A DNA stretch of 64,000 bases from Rhodamnia argentea (taxonomy: Eukaryota; Streptophyta; Magnoliopsida; Myrtales; Myrtaceae), in assembly GCF_020921035.1 (NCBI RefSeq), contig NC_063152.1, forward strand, positions 28,767,903 to 28,831,902. Reading direction: 5' to 3'. This document shows positions 1 to 13,594 of the stretch, one piece after another. The stretch's first letter is position 1. Every line of letters begins with the position of its first letter. The translations under genes and the position numbers were made by a program. Below the pieces are notes generated by a model. It made no database searches. It had not been told where the DNA came from and saw nothing but the letters and a program-made list of their open reading frames with translations.

Positions 1-388
1 AAAAAACTACAATGCAAATGGGCTCAGATGCAAAGTCGCATACGAATTTGTTGCCTGACTAAGCTTCAACACATTGCAACTCAGTTATCATCAAGAACAG
101 TCGTTGTCCAGCATCAGATAATCGAAGCAAAGTGTTCTTCTTTGCAACAAAGAATCAGATTTCCAAAGCCAAAGTTTGAGGCATACAACTTAAGTTCAAT
201 TCAGCACGTTCCCTCTCGTAGATTCGTAACCCATGTTGTCAGTCCTCAGAACGACTAGAGCAAAGCTTTTTTCCATTCCCATAGCGAGCTCGACTCAAAA
301 CATTTGGTGAGCAAACAAGACAAGCGAGCAACATGAACAAAAATGCTTCAGAGTGAACAAAAATTGAAAGTAATGCCAGTAACAAAAC

Positions 389-610
389 CTGACCGAACGC
401 TTGCGAAACGGCATCGAGTCCTGCTCCAGATTGCAAATCAACAAGAAATGCCAGAGAACGAGGAAAGGCATCGCGCAAAGCCCGAGGGAGACTGAAGCGG
501 TACGTGAACGCGACGTCGTAGGGAGAATCTGGAACCTCGGAAAAAGCCTGCAGGAGGTGCTGGCCCAAGTAGCCAGTGCCACCAACGACCAAGATTCGCT
601 TCCGGGTCAT
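389..610 (-). CDS. RmlD-like NAD(P)-binding Rossmann protein, first exon (partial)
   Basis: First coding exon of a leftward gene; the rest lies beyond the left edge. The ATG at 610 opens a 74-codon exon whose start has the dinucleotide-binding motif VVGGTGYLGQHLL at residues 8-20, the N-terminal beta-alpha-beta of a short-chain/extended Rossmann fold. The exon ends at a CAG|GTTTTG donor at 389, in phase 0. Plant proteins beginning this way are RmlD/dTDP-4-dehydrorhamnose-reductase-like and resemble the MAT2B regulatory fold; the catalytic part is not visible here, so substrate is unknown. No ATG lies between 610 and the probable TATA box, which favours this start. An upstream in-frame extension exists but begins with TTG, so it was not used. 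From memory the Arabidopsis counterpart is At4g00560, next to DGD2, which also lies in this window. Confidence 0.78.
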
Positions 611-837
611 CTTCTTCCTCGCCGACCTCTTCTTCTTCTTCTTGGGCGTGGTTGTACTGTGGCCGAGCAAGGAAAACAAGCAAATGCAGGCGAAGAAACG
701 AGGAGAGATAACGGATCCTTTGTGGCGGATGGACAATCTGACAGGGAGGATCTGCGATGGAGGGAAGCTTCTGTTGTCGCGTCGTCGGCAACTTCACGAG
801 GAGGACGTCTAGCCACTCTCGGGCTGTGCTCGTCCAG

Positions 838-846
838 GCTATATAG
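838..846 (-). promoter_or_regulatory. Probable TATA box of the RmlD-like gene
   Basis: The minus strand reads GCTATATAG about 230 bases upstream of the ATG at 610. A start site about 30 bases downstream would give a leader of roughly 200 nt, rich in CT on the minus strand, without an upstream ATG. Inferred from position and motif only. Confidence 0.5.
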
Positions 847-3720
847 CTGATCCAAATGGAGACCCACGGGTCAGCCCGATTATGCCTATCCTTCGTGAAG
901 TCCATCCACTTAGCCTAGTGGAAAAGGCTAAACGACATCGTATGATGACTGCACTCCTTGCTCTGATGCTTCCTTTTCCTGTATCTTAAGTCTCTTCGAC
1001 TGTCGAAAAAAAAAAAAATCTGTCGTCTCCTCCAACCTCGTCAACACGTTAATGATGGAGCTATAACACGGTTAACACCATGTCTCGAAGATACACATGT
1101 CGATTCAGGCTTGGGTGTTTTCTGGAGCTCAAATTCCAGTAGCTCTTTGAACTTGTCTCTTTGAATTTGTGTATATTTTTTCTTTTCACTTTTGATGTAG
1201 TTCATTGCGTTAAATGAGTAATACTGCTAGCAAAATGCTTCAGGTCTTACCTATATGTGAGCCCTCACAAAAAAAAAAAAAAATGGTTCTAATAACATTT
1301 CGTGAAAAGAGAAATCATAATTGTTAATATGTTCTTAAAGCATACAGTTTGTTTTGAACATATTCTTATGATACATTCTTCAACTATATAGTTTTGTGTT
1401 AGAATGATATAATCTGCATTTAATTAAATAAAATGTGTATTTAACAATGAGTGAAATGAATCACGTAATTTACGCTATTCAATTGTACTTATCAAATTGT
1501 GAAGAAGTCACATGCTTCAATGATACAACTTTTATTTAAATGATATAGTTTCCTTAATTCAGCCAAATATAAGATTGAAATAAATGATGTAGTCAATTTA
1601 ATTCAGCAAAAATTTAACAAAATAAATCTACAACTTGATTTATTTGGAACATACGTACTTACATTATGCCGATTTTTACATGTTTTTTTTAAGGGAAAAT
1701 GACACAAATGATCCATGAACTTTTCTATTATGTGCAATGTGATCTCTGAACTTTTAATTTGACCAATATGGCATCTGAACTTTAACCCAATGTGTAATAT
1801 GGTCTCTAAACTTTTAATTTATTCAATGTGATCCCCGAACTTTTAGAACATATTCAACTTAGTTCTTGAACTATAAGAAAATGTTCAAAGTCATCCCCGA
1901 ACTTGAATTAATAGAAGGACTATATTGAACATCTTCATATAAGTCGGGGACTAAGTTAAACATGTTCCAAAAGCTCATGGACCATATTAGTCAAATTAAA
2001 AGCTCAAAGACTACATTGCACGTTGGGTTAAATTTGAGGGACCATATTGATCAAACTAAAAGTTTAGGGACTATATCGTACATTGGATTAAAATTCATAT
2101 ACCATTTGTGTCATTATTCCTTCTTTCAAAATTGATTTATTTGAAGATATATAGCTGATAACCATCATAGATACATTTCTACGAAAATAAAAAAGGACAA
2201 CAATTTATCTAAAATCCACTTAATTTGAAATTGATTTTGAGAAATAGTTAAGAGAGAAGCTCAAAGGCTTTAATTTATCATTCTTCAACGACTTATGCTT
2301 TCAAAGGTACGGTTCAAATGGACTCTAAATAATGAAGGAGAGACGACCTCGAGTTTTGGCCCACCAATTAGGATTGACGGAAAATGTCATTTAACTAATG
2401 TAACACTAAATAAATAAACCAACATTCATTTAACACATCATCAATTCTGTTTTGTGAAAATTCCATTAGTTCCGGAAGATTAATTAAAAAAAAAACCTAT
2501 TGTGTAAAAAAAAAAAAAGAAACAAATTTCTATAGAGTAAATAGGGAAAAGGGTCATTAACTTACTACATATGTACGAGCATAGTTGAATTCGTTTTAGC
2601 TTTCTCAAAGAACATTAATGTTAGATAAGTGGAAAAATCAAACTTCCTACTAAATTATTGTAGAAGTTAATGGCTATCAATTTACGCTTTTTATTAGTCC
2701 ACATTTATAATTAAGTAATTACATATTTGCGAACCATATGTGATTAATTACTAACGACCTCTTTATACATTGCATGAATCCATTTTAATTTTATTAACAA
2801 ACATTAGTGACGGATAATTAAGCTTTTTATTTAATCTAATTAATGCAGACGATAAAGTAAACGTTCTTATATTTTTATAGTTATCGATTCTTAATTACCA
2901 CAAAGCAGCCCCATGCAAAATTCACACAACTCAAATCAAGAGACGATTGCGCCAGAAGAACGGAATATAAATAAAATCAAAGGACAACTATAGAATTATT
3001 CTATTGGATAGCCCACCATCAGACTTCAAAGGTAATACATAGTGTTTTTGAATGCAATATGGACAGTCTGCTCAGCACTCGTGCCAGATTTACATTTTAT
3101 GTGACTTCATGAATGTCAATAAAACAGAAGAAAAAGTGGAATCTGTATTCAAGTAAATGTGTAAATTGTGTATGCACAAGTTTTACTTTACCTTGACTCT
3201 TGAGTATTTCCATGGACAGATTACGCATGCAGATAACTTTGTTCCAGTATTCCCATATGAAGTTACGCACGAGAACTTTCTTAATCTGTACGAGGTAATT
3301 GTAGAACGAAATTTAAAAGATCCACGCTTTTGAAGACGGTCATCTCGTGACAACGCCAAACGAAACAACAAGCAAGCTCATAAGCCACATCATTTTGTAT
3401 GATAGAATTCTGGTAGATGATGGGGACGCGGGTTCCAACGCTTGAGCACCTTGAGGAGGATCGCTACTTTCCTGTCAGAAAAAAACCAAGAACAAATTGA
3501 ATTCACCGAGTGTGCCGTTAATGTCATCGGGTTTCAACTTCTAGAGATTACAAAACTTGAAAACACAAGGAGAAATTTGTCACCAAATACAGTTGGCTGT
3601 GTACGAGATGTTGCAAAAGAAATAAAGAAGTGAATGGCCCTCGTGTTGAACAACAAATGGAACTAGAGGTGCAATAATTTCATGACACAGAAAGAAATAT
3701 TTAAATGACGAAACTATGGT
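847..3720. other. Intergenic, AT-rich, with one inverted-repeat element
   Basis: Spacer between the promoter of the RmlD-like gene and the 3' end of the PAP gene. Apart from the inverted-repeat element at 1693-2120 and A/T runs, I see nothing coding. Short reading frames around 3183-3633 have no recognisable product. Confidence 0.6.
1693..2120. mobile_element. Inverted-repeat (MITE-like) element, 428 bp
   Basis: Left end GGGAAAATGACACAAATG and the reverse complement of the right end GGAATAATGACACAAATG match almost exactly, and the two halves are imperfect inverted copies throughout. Each arm is built from a phrase of about 35-40 bp (of the form 'GATC..TGAACTTTTAATTTGA..AATATGG') repeated several times. 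Flanks TTTTTTTTAA and TTCTTTCAAA could be a decayed target duplication but are not exact. No coding capacity. Confidence 0.65.
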
Positions 3721-6700
3721 TTAGAGAATCACTTTTGTGGTTGGAGAACATAATCCAGGCTGTCGCACGATGAATATCTGATCGCCTGGTTTGTCTTCCT
3801 TGTAGGCATCCTGATTCCTATGCCAAGTCCACAATGCATATGTTGAATTCACAACCTGCCGAAGGAAATATAGCAAAATTCGCTAAGTTGAAGTATGATG
3901 TTAGAAAGTTGCGGTCAAAGAAAAGTGATATGAACATTTGTAATTCATGGCGGTCATTCTCCGGAATCAAATACCCGTCTACTGATTTGACCTGAAATAA
4001 ACTTCTCTCAACTAAAAGAAGAAAAAGGGCACTGAGATCGTCTGATCCAACTGCTCTGATTCAAACTTACACTCAGGTTATTGATGTTTGATATGGAATT
4101 CATAGGAAGAGATGCTTTAGATAGTGAGGAGACAAGGATGACTGTATCTGTTCAGCTAGGGAAGCATTTTAACATGGCAAAGGGCACTTACTGCAGCAAA
4201 TTGGAGCCAAGCTCAATAAAAATCGCTGTGGCATCTACATTATGACATGCCTACAATGTTTTATGTAGACTAAGTGTGAAAAAGGTGCAGGGCCTAACAT
4301 TTAACAACCACACCTCGAGTATTCCATGTCCAAAGCTGCTCTCTCTGTAAGCACTCCACTCAGGTTGCTTGCTCCAGCAGAATTTGCCTTTGGCAGGGCC
4401 GGAGGAGAAATTCAGAGGACACAAACCTCCAAACTCAGGCTTGTTGTCCTCAGGTTTAGGACACTTTCCAGGGTCATCTGCAAAATCGACGTCGACCTTC
4501 TCGATATTGCCACCATCCCCGATTGTTATGTATACAGGACCACATGGGTCCAGTGTATAGTTGTAGACTCTGTTCATCCTCTCATATGCATGCACCTGTG
4601 AACCAAAACCTATATATCATGCAACTAACTAATAATTATAAAGAGGAAGGTAGTGGTATGTCCACATAGTGTCGTTTTTTCAACTTGAGTTTTATATAAA
4701 CGTAATCCAAGACTCGAATTCTCCTCTCTTGCCACTTTGATCTGTGTCCTAATTTTCTAATCTTTCGGCTGGCAGATTGCAATACATGATGAAAGGACAT
4801 CATGGTGAAATATTAATATCAGGGTTGTCTAAGAAGAAGCCGAGTCTGGTTGGTAGTAGAAAGTGAACATGTTGCTAGTCATATATGGGCATCATATGCA
4901 CTAGCTCTGGTTTCAGTTCATCCTTGTCGCAACCTTCAAGATTATAAAGTTAAAATGGGCATCCCTATCCGAGACTAAATACCAAAAATTCACAGGGGGT
5001 GAAAGCATCGCAACGCCGTCATGATCATCATAAGTTCTTTCCTCCTCCTCACGCAGGACAACAAGTGCACAGATTACAAGGGAAAGGAGCTTAAAGTTTC
5101 AAAGTGCAAAAACTTTAAGCTTCCTCATGTTATGTACTCACATGGCCATTGAACACAATATCGACTTTGTATTGATAAAGAAGAGCTTCCATTTGTTGCC
5201 TCATGCATTCAAACTCTTGATAATGGGAGTTATAGCTATTGTACCATGGTGGATGCCAAGCAGCAACCACCCATGGGGTTAAACTGCGATCCACTCGATG
5301 CAAGTCATCCATCAGCCACGAATACTGAGCACCTAGAAGGGCGAAATTATGTCAAACCAATGTCAGGAGACAAAAGTTATAAATCATCCATCAGCTGTGT
5401 GCATGGCTCTTCTTCATACTGTGACTAAGTAGCAATGTGTAACACAGGATTTAGTCATGTACCAGTTATGTTGTAGTCCACATAGGCTCCGAGCATAATA
5501 AAGTGTACTCCTCCAGCATTAAAGGAGTAGTAGAAACTGCTGTTGGAACGACTCTCCTCCGAGGGAACGGCAAACCTTGTTCGGTAAGATTGGAAGGTGA
5601 TCCCATCAACTTGGGGTTCAATCTCGTGGTTGCCTTCTATGACCATCATAGGCACTCTCGACGTCAATGGTTCCATGAACCTGAAATTGAAATTAATTCG
5701 TTGTTGGTGCATTCAAACAGGGGAGTTGCAAGAGCATTGTTATGTGCAGTAGCAGAGACATAAAAATGGACGGCCATACCAAAATACACCCGCCATTCTA
5801 CCTCTGCCTCAATCTACATACAATGTGGACGATCGTACCAAATCATCAAGTATAAAAAAAGACAAAGAAGGAAATACTCATGCTGACATAAAACTATCAA
5901 GTGCGACCTACATCTTAGACACGGTATTCATATTGGTGCAGCAATGTTTGGTCTTCCCTGCTTCAAATTGATTAGCAGTTGCACCATGATGAAGATGCTT
6001 CATTTTAAGCTTGCATCACAAACTTTTATCATCTTATGACTCAATGCATACACGACAGAATATTCAACTGATGAAAACGAACCCATGAAGGATGTGAAGG
6101 CGCAGAGGGTTTACCTTCCCCAGCCATCCCAGCGAGGTTGATACGTCTCCCTAATGGGTGCATTTGGAAACGAACAAGAGAAGCACGAAGCACCTTGTCC
6201 CCCAGTGGTGAGATACTGGTTTGCATAAGTCAAGTCTCCAACCATCAAAACCAAGGCTGGATCATTCTTGATCACGTGATCTACGGTTGTCGAAGAATTG
6301 CTCGTGAGACCTAAATCTCCGATAACGGCTATACGACTGGGATATGCATTTGGACTGGATGAGGGCATGGTCTTGAAGGAATATTCGTCGCTCATAGCTG
6401 GAAGAGAACTGTCGCCGCACTTAAAATAATAAGTAATACCAGCTTTAAGACCTGCAAAGGGAAAAAGAAAAATCAGCAGAGCAGGCAATAAGTAATTTAA
6501 AATGTTATGAGCAAACTACTGTTAATCTGGTCGAAACTTAATGTTTGGTGGAGGGTGAATTGATAAGCATAGAGATCAATCTCTCTTCTATGTGGTTGGA
6601 CTATTACAGTAAGTGTTTTTTCCAGATTCTTCAAGCTAATAATTGCAGTGAGCACCGGCAGGCAGAGTACTAAAGACCACTTATGAGCTTTCTTCTTCTT

Positions 6701-7512
6701 GAAGAAAATCATTTTGCCGAAAAAGTACTCTTTGCTAGATTTCTTCTCATAGTGCATGAACCAATTAACGTTTTTTACTTCTCATAGTGAATGAACCAAT
6801 TACAAAAATCAATGATAATAGGCAATATAATAAGCAATTACAGTGAAGCTTCTTATGCCCTTTAAAGCGTCTACCTGCAGATACCAGTTGAATTCACTTG
6901 AAAAGATGCTCCTTACACCATCTCAGATGATGCCATGTAGGTATACAAAAATTTCAGATGCCAGGGTAAATTCAAAACTAAAGTGAAACCCACTACAGTA
7001 TATGAAGGAATCTGTCGCTTACAATTCAGATAATGTTTCCCCCTGGGTTAGGAATGAGCTTTAAGTTATGAAAAAGAAATCGAGAACCTTGTACCGCATT
7101 TCACTGATTACTGATTTACCTTTGAGTCTGACATGATGAATAATGCCAGAGGTGTAATTCAAGAGCCCCTTGAACGGGTATAGTTGACTGTAGACAGCAG
7201 ACCTGCCATCTTGCTGGCTCGTGTACTTCCCACTCTCCGTACCATACCAAACCTCACTGGCCACCGATGACGGATCGAGTGGAGTCACATTCTTGCCAAT
7301 CTGAGCATCCCCTTAAAAGACGCAGATCAACTCATTAACCCGACCAACATCAATAACAATTCCAACTTCTTAACACATAGAAACAAATATATTTCACCGA
7401 CCACCCTTGTAATCGATGAATTCATACGCAACCCAACCCATAAGGTGGAAATGCAATTACGACTTGGTCGTCACAACAGTCCATTACGCATCGGACGAAA
7501 TGCATTATGATA

Positions 7513-7553
<41 letters not shown>

Positions 7554-7965
7554 AACACATATTCCTAATTTCCAAGAACTGTTAGTACCATACTTGAAAC
7601 TTGTACATATACCTCAAGCTTGACCACTCTGATTTTACAAACATAACAGAACAGCAAGATGGTGAAGGAAATTAATTACCTGTGATCCAAGAGACCCACA
7701 TGGAGCTAGGATCGGTGGACAGCGCGAGCGAGATCTGCTCTGGGAACGAGGAAGTGACGTTCTTCTTGAGCCTCGGGTGATCCATGGGCAAGTCGTCGCT
7801 GCCCAAGCGGAGGGACGGGTCGAAGCGGCGCGTGACGGGCTCGAACGGACCCTCGAGGGTGGTGGGTATCGCGCCGCCGCTCTGCCCCATCACGGCGACC
7901 GTGGCCGCCGCCTGCGCGAGGACGAGAATGGCGATCGAACGCGTCAGCGCTTTACGGGCTCCCAT
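3721..7965 (-). CDS. PAP23: Purple acid phosphatase, PAP23 type
   Basis: Secreted dimetal phosphoesterase of the plant purple acid phosphatase family, expected to hydrolyse phosphomonoesters, possibly phytate, in wall or vacuole. Seven exons: 7965-7680, 7311-7120, 6451-6115, 5680-5463, 5332-5142, 4595-4314, 3855-3721; they join in frame to 546 aa. The N-terminus is hydrophobic (signal peptide, about residues 5-26). All seven metal ligands are present: D205 (GDLG), D232 and Y235 (GDLTY), N289 (GNHE), H371 (WHPPW), H408 and H410 (GHVH). An N-terminal fibronectin-like domain precedes the catalytic domain, the usual layout of the large plant PAPs. The segment RRFDPSLRLGSDDLPMDHPR and the ending of exon 5 fit Arabidopsis PAP23 better than PAP15 or PAP13, as I remember them. 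Intron 1 carries an (AG)n tract at 7515-7551. Confidence 0.94.
7515..7551. repeat. (AG)n microsatellite in PAP intron 1
   Basis: Uninterrupted AG dinucleotide run of about 18 units inside intron 1 of the PAP gene; likely length-polymorphic. Confidence 0.9.
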
Positions 7966-8424
7966 CGTTTTGGATTTTTCTTGTCCTGCCCCTGTTTCGA
8001 CAGCGTTACTGTTGGGAAAACACAGAAGGGTACTGACAGTCTTCATAGGAGCTGATTCGGAGAGGTCGAGGAAGTGGAAGGTTTGGGGATCAGAGACAGA
8101 ATATGCCTTGGTTTGGTGAAATATGCCTGTCCTGGTTTGGTGCCATGGGGTTCGCGGCTGCGGGTGCCTACGGCTACTAGCCATGTCTCAAACTGTCGTT
8201 AAACCTGACGCTTATGTCTCCAGATCAGCGATCAATTGAGAAAATGGTCAAATGACGCCCGACCCCTCTCATGTCGGATGCCAAGAGAGACAACGGATTG
8301 CAGGCAAAAGCAGATATCCTCCAGCGAGATTGCGTTTATGCTCCGGTTTTATTGATGGCGACTTGATTTTTAATTTTTTATCAATTGATTAGAGATGATC
8401 CAAAAAATGAAAATCTTAATTTTT

Positions 8425-8625
8425 CGGGTCGATACTACAAAAATCCCCAATTAATACACCTGTGCCACATCTATTACAGACTAATTTTTGTGCCACGAAA
8501 ATAAAAAATTTCAAATTGGTACATTCGTGTCATATTTACCCCCAAATTGTGGTACAAGTGTACCAATTTAGGATTAATGTGACATGCAAAAATTAATTCG
8601 AGGTAAATGTGATACACGCTAGGGC
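8425..8625. repeat. Decayed copy of the 'gtgacaaattta' inverted-repeat family
   Basis: Contains the phrases 'caaaaatcccc..taatacacctgtgccacat' and 'gtaccaatttaggattaatgtgacatg', in inverted orientation to each other, as in the better copy at 14418-15932. Both ends are degraded; no coding capacity. Confidence 0.5.
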
Positions 8626-8800
8626 TGATCATAATAAACCGATCGAATCGGAACCGCCCGAATCGGCCGGATTGGTCCGTTTCCTAGAGGCTTTGGTCTA
8701 GTTCCGTTTCCTAGAGGCTTTGGTCTAGTTCCATAAATTGGAAACCGGTTACAGTTGCTCCGATTCCCAGTTCCAATAGGGAACTAGACCGCCTAAATAT
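8624..8800. repeat. CCGGAACC-type low-complexity element with 27-bp tandem duplication
   Basis: Starts TAGGGCTGATCATAA and continues with repeated GAATCGGAACCG-like words, the style of terminal regions of plant hAT elements. Inside, a 27-bp unit beginning CCGTTTCCTAGAGG is present twice, perfectly and back to back (8677-8703, 8704-8730). No opposite terminus or target duplication found, so probably truncated. Confidence 0.45.
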
Positions 8801-9839
8801 CTTTTATTTATTTGTTTACTTCTTAAATATAAATGTAGACTTAATTTAACCTCCTTTGTTTACCCTTTCGCATATCTAATCTTTGTGGATGAGAAGAAAG
8901 ATTGGTAGACATCAGTTTGACAAAAAGGATGGGTGCGCCAAGTATTTGTAGCAAGTAATTATCTCTCAGTGTGTCTCCTATTCGACGCGGGACACAAAAG
9001 GAAGAAACACTTGCTATATGCGACACTAAAAAGAGAATAGTCATTCTCTCTCCAGTACCCCACATCGACTGTCATTATCTCAACAAGTTTATAGCAAATT
9101 ATTCTTTCTTTTTATTGTCACTTTATTGTCCCACACCCACCAGAAGACACAATGAGAGAGAATAACTTGCGATATAACAGGCGTAATTCACATATTTTAG
9201 TCTTCGATCAGTTGCATTGGACCGTTAGGTACCGGACCAGACGATCCGGTCCCCTTTCCGATCGTTCTACTTGCCCGCTTTTGTTGCCATTGCCATCTTT
9301 TGGCATTGAACCCGGATGTGGTCAATCCCTCTTGACTAAACCGGGAGGTGTAAGTATCATACCAATCGCAATCTCACCGTGAAGAGAACAACCAGTTTGC
9401 ATGTGTACATCCCGATCAACGAGGAACAGTGCTACATGATAGACAGGAATGGGAAGCCAATGGCACCAGTCCTGCAGATTGAGAAAAGGGGGAGGGGGTG
9501 TAGACGAATGATTAAAAAAATCATCGTTGTATTATTTACAACTCGAAATTCCCAAATAAGCAGGAGCCTCATGCGGAAAACTAGAAACCTCCCTTTGCAA
9601 GTTCTCCTGAGATTCTAAAGCTAAATTCTATACGGCAAAGTGCAAACCTCGAAAGGCAATCAATCAACCGATAGACCAGAAGCTGATTTCTAATTGCACG
9701 TATAAAACAACATTGAATGGGAGGATGGCAAAACTGTGGCATGGGCAACCCCTTCTCTATGCCACTTTGCCTGATGCAGACAACTGCAGAGCACCAGCTC
9801 TGGAAAAGTAGAAGACAGCCGAGATTGGCTGGCTTCCTC
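8801..9839. other. Intergenic, no gene seen
   Basis: Region between the PAP promoter side and the 3' end of the DUF7642-type gene. Short open frames only, with no recognisable domain; part is probably the 3' UTR of the leftward gene ending at 9840. Confidence 0.5.
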
Positions 9840-12106
9840 TCAGTTGTTGTGCGGGATCCCTTGAGACTTCTCAACGAGTGATTCAATTTTCTGGTGGGAA
9901 CATCAGAATCACAGATAATTAGAATGAAAATAAAAAAAGAAATATATCTGATAGAGCTAGTTTCTCTTAGAGAGAAGGCAGATAAGCTCCCAAATGGATA
10001 AAATATTCCCAATGAAATTCCAAGATTCTTGAAATCCTTTTGACAGTTAATGATGGAAAACGCTTTATCTCATCCGGTTAAAAGACTTGAATAAGCCTTC
10101 TAAAATGCGAACTTTACAGAAAGCAACTCCATACCTTCACTGACTTGTTGACTTCTTCAAGTTTGTTTAGCAGCAGTTCACCAGGCACTATGCCCCTATG
10201 CTCAATTGAAGGATGGCGTGGGGAACCAGTCATCTGCATCTTAGAATTGATGAGAACATCATCATCAGAAACTAACTCAAATATATAAAGTCAGCAGCAT
10301 AGAAACAGGAACAACAGCAGAAACTATATTTTGATTATCTCCTTCCAATGTTTCCCCCGAAAAACTGGAGGCCCGAACTATGTCTCTGCCGTAAGAGTAT
10401 GTGGACTTCATTAGTAGCAGAACCTCAATGACTGACACACCCGAGAAATCATTAGAATAGACTCTAGTCAAAACATTAGTCCTGCCTTATGAAGAGATCT
10501 TATCCTTGGGTTGTAAATCGCCGATTAGTGACGAATAGAATCCTTGTCTCCTGCTACTGCAGTAGCCTACAATCACTAGGCAAACCCCAGTCACAGTGGC
10601 TGACTTACTGTTATTGATGTTTATGAAGTTTGCTTGTATCTACAGTGTACATAAAAGTTGGCAGTTGTGCATTGAGAAAGAATCTATCGGTTTCTGAAAA
10701 AGCTTCTACCAAAGAGTCAGCTACATATGAAAATAAGCTTGCCTGTTTTTCCTTATTTTTAACAAAAGATCTCTCGTTGCTGTTAACTTCTGCTAACAAG
10801 AAATAGGCAGGCTCATCGCATGTTATCATTTTCTTCCATTTGTAGTTTGATTTGGTTGCTGCTATCACAGAAGTATACTATGCTTTCCTGGCCATGTCTT
10901 TCTGAACAAGAAAAGGATTTAGCTTGTAGAACATAGTTATCGAGTACCTTCCAACTTTTGGATGGTGACTTAAGAAAAGTTGATCCCTCAGTCACTGATG
11001 TCATACGAGCCATACTGTCTCCTTCAACAACAAAAGAAGTAGGCTTCCAACTTCTGCCAGCATCTTGTATGGCTTTGGAAGCTTCTCTGATAATAACCTG
11101 CAAGACATGCAAGGACTCTGAATATACATAATCTCTTCCATGTTGTCCAATGACTGACAAAAATTAGTTTGAGGAGATTGAAGATGGAATTGCAGATGTT
11201 CCTCAATCATTAAAAGATGCAGAAAGAAAGAACTGTAAACAATGGTCAACCTTCCTCAGTAAACCAGGGTTTGAAACCCCTTGAACCTGCAGCTCATCTA
11301 CTGGTGCAGCTTTTCGATGTGCCACGCTTTCAACTCTGAAGGTATGGATCCCGTATATAGACTGCAGCCAACCTTAAAAAAAAAGAAAAAAAGAACACAC
11401 TATTAACTCAAAAAGTCAAGCATTTGATCAGCGCGATGATATGTCATGTCCTTTTCCCAGAAAACAACCTATTTTGTGTATCCATAATACACTACAGCCA
11501 TAAGGACATGACGTTCAGTATGCTAAGCATCTTAGGGCAGAGAGGAAAAAGTACAGCAGCTGACATTATAGATAAAGATTAGTGAGTTTCCAATAAAGCA
11601 AGCATGAGTACCTTGTTCAATTATTATATCAATCACCAAGGAAAGAGGTACATGCTTCTCAATCATTGCGGGACGCCAGAAGGGTACGAATGATGGCCTC
11701 GAAACCTTCAAAAAGAAGAAAATTTAGAATTGCAGAGATGCCTTTTTTCCCTTTTGTAAACATATATAAGAACAGAAAGGTAACAAACCTTGTAAACAAT
11801 TTTAGTAGGTGTGACATATAACTTTCGTGAGTGAATATCATTTCGAATCACATATCTTCTAATGGGAAGATATATCAACATAAAGATGCCAACTCCCCAT
11901 GCTAGAACAAGAAGCAGGGATATAGACAGCCATATGATGGTATCATACTTGAGGTGATTTCTCGCAAGCTCCTCAAATGAGGCCGCATAAAGTATCTCCT
12001 CAGAAGAATCTGCAGCTTCATTGTTGTCTAATTCAGATTCAGGATCAGGAAGCAGCTGGTTCGATGTACTGCGCTCTGACAGACCATCAGTATGACCCAT
12101 CAACAT
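9840..12106 (-). CDS. Plant membrane protein with PH-like DUF7642 domain
   Basis: Function unknown; recognised by similarity to a conserved plant family annotated DUF7642. Six coding exons: 12106-11789, 11705-11612, 11372-11251, 11097-10948, 10239-10135, 9890-9840; 840 nt, 279 aa. An acidic N-terminus (PESELDNNEAADSSEE) is followed by a hydrophobic segment at residues 57-81 ending at YLPIRRYV, then a basic beta-rich region (HSRKLYVTPTKIVYK) continuing through a PH-like domain with VPLSLVIDIIIEQG. The C-terminus has a short coiled-coil-prone stretch with LNKLEEVNKSVKKIESLVEK. A second ATG lies two codons in; either could be used. The PH-like region after a membrane anchor suggests a role at a membrane surface, but this is inference. 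The 5' leader is probably spliced from an exon near 13.6-13.8 kb. Confidence 0.85.
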
Positions 12107-13594
12107 TTTCTTGAACTAGAAAAGCCAAAGGAATACAAATTCAAATCATATGTAAGTCACTTGAAGCGGTGTGGTTAAAGGTAGTTAATAAATATTTCTC
12201 TACCAGTTAAAGTTCAATAAAATAACTCAAGAATGCTGACAGGATCAATTAATGGCTCCACGAAGTTCCTTGAAAAGTTTCTAATATGCATTGAGAACAA
12301 ACCTAATACAAGCGAAGTTTAATCCTACTCTCCCTGCCTCTCTTGCAAAATGCTAAAGTTTCTGGGCTGAAGGACACAATTACTGCAATGGGCACTGGTC
12401 CGAGATAAAGAAGTTACTGTTAATGCAGTAAGCTTTCTAGTTTCTTAGGTATTACTCAACTCCGGTGTTTATTAACGATCCTCATCTCTAACAGCAAAGT
12501 ACAGCAAGTCAACAACCCACAAATTTGGCCAAGAAAGGAAGACCTTTCTACAGATCAATTCAAACTGTCAGAAAATTCCTAAATCTCCATCTTTCAGGCT
12601 TACGGCCAGAACCTCCAGACATGCCTAGGCCCATTTTCTTCTTGTGATCAGTCTTTTCTCGCTTTGCTCAGCCCTATCATGAACCCTTGCATAAGCTTCT
12701 TAGCTGGCCTTACCATAGGAAAGTATCGATTGAACGTCAAGAGTGTGGTCTGGCAGAAAGATGGAATGAGTTGAATAACTATCACAATTAGCCTAGCTAA
12801 ATCAACGATCTGATAGAAAAGACTGAAAAGTAAGCCATTCAATCAGATACAGGTCAGGAGCTACATTCCACTATGGTTCACAACAAACAATGTCGGCCAA
12901 CCACACTCCAATACTCATCTCTCAGATGTTTAGATACCTGGGGAAACATCAATGGATCTCGGTATATGAAAATCTCAACACAAGTATAATGGATTCAGAG
13001 GGTGAAAAAAGAGGGTAAATGCACTCCATATTCCAAATAGAACAAGAGCAATGCGCAACCAGCATGTTAAATGATGGATCAGTCATGTCATGTGCTAATT
13101 AATCCCTATTTTCCTGTCGCCCAAAGAGGAATCTATTTTCAAGAGATTGTTTGAGTCAGAGAGGCTTCTTCCAAATTCAGAGAGAGAAAACAACGACAAT
13201 GATTCAGACATAGGTAAATTTGAGTCAATTCTCCAATTTCATCTGCTCCGACAACATCAGTAAAGTGACAGAACGCATCTGTAAACTCCAACCACACACA
13301 CTGATTTAGCAGATCACTCCAAAAGAAAAGCTAGTCGACATTGCAAACTAAATTGTTGCTTTCGGATGCCAGAGATCAACAATGAAGATTCACGCACTTG
13401 ACCACTTCGACATGCCCAGCTAACTTAGGAACACGACGCAAGTAGCATTTCTGGGATGGAGATGAGATCAGGAATCTTCGTATGCATGTTCGACGATTAC
13501 GGATTTTGTCCGAATCCAAAGATTCGTCAACTGGAATAGAACCGAGCAATTGGTTTGCGCAAATCACAGACAATGTCGCGGAGCGGAACTTCAC

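Noticed and set aside
611-736. 42-residue N-terminal extension of the RmlD-like protein
   Set aside because: The extended frame begins with TTG; no ATG occurs upstream of 610 in that frame within the leader.
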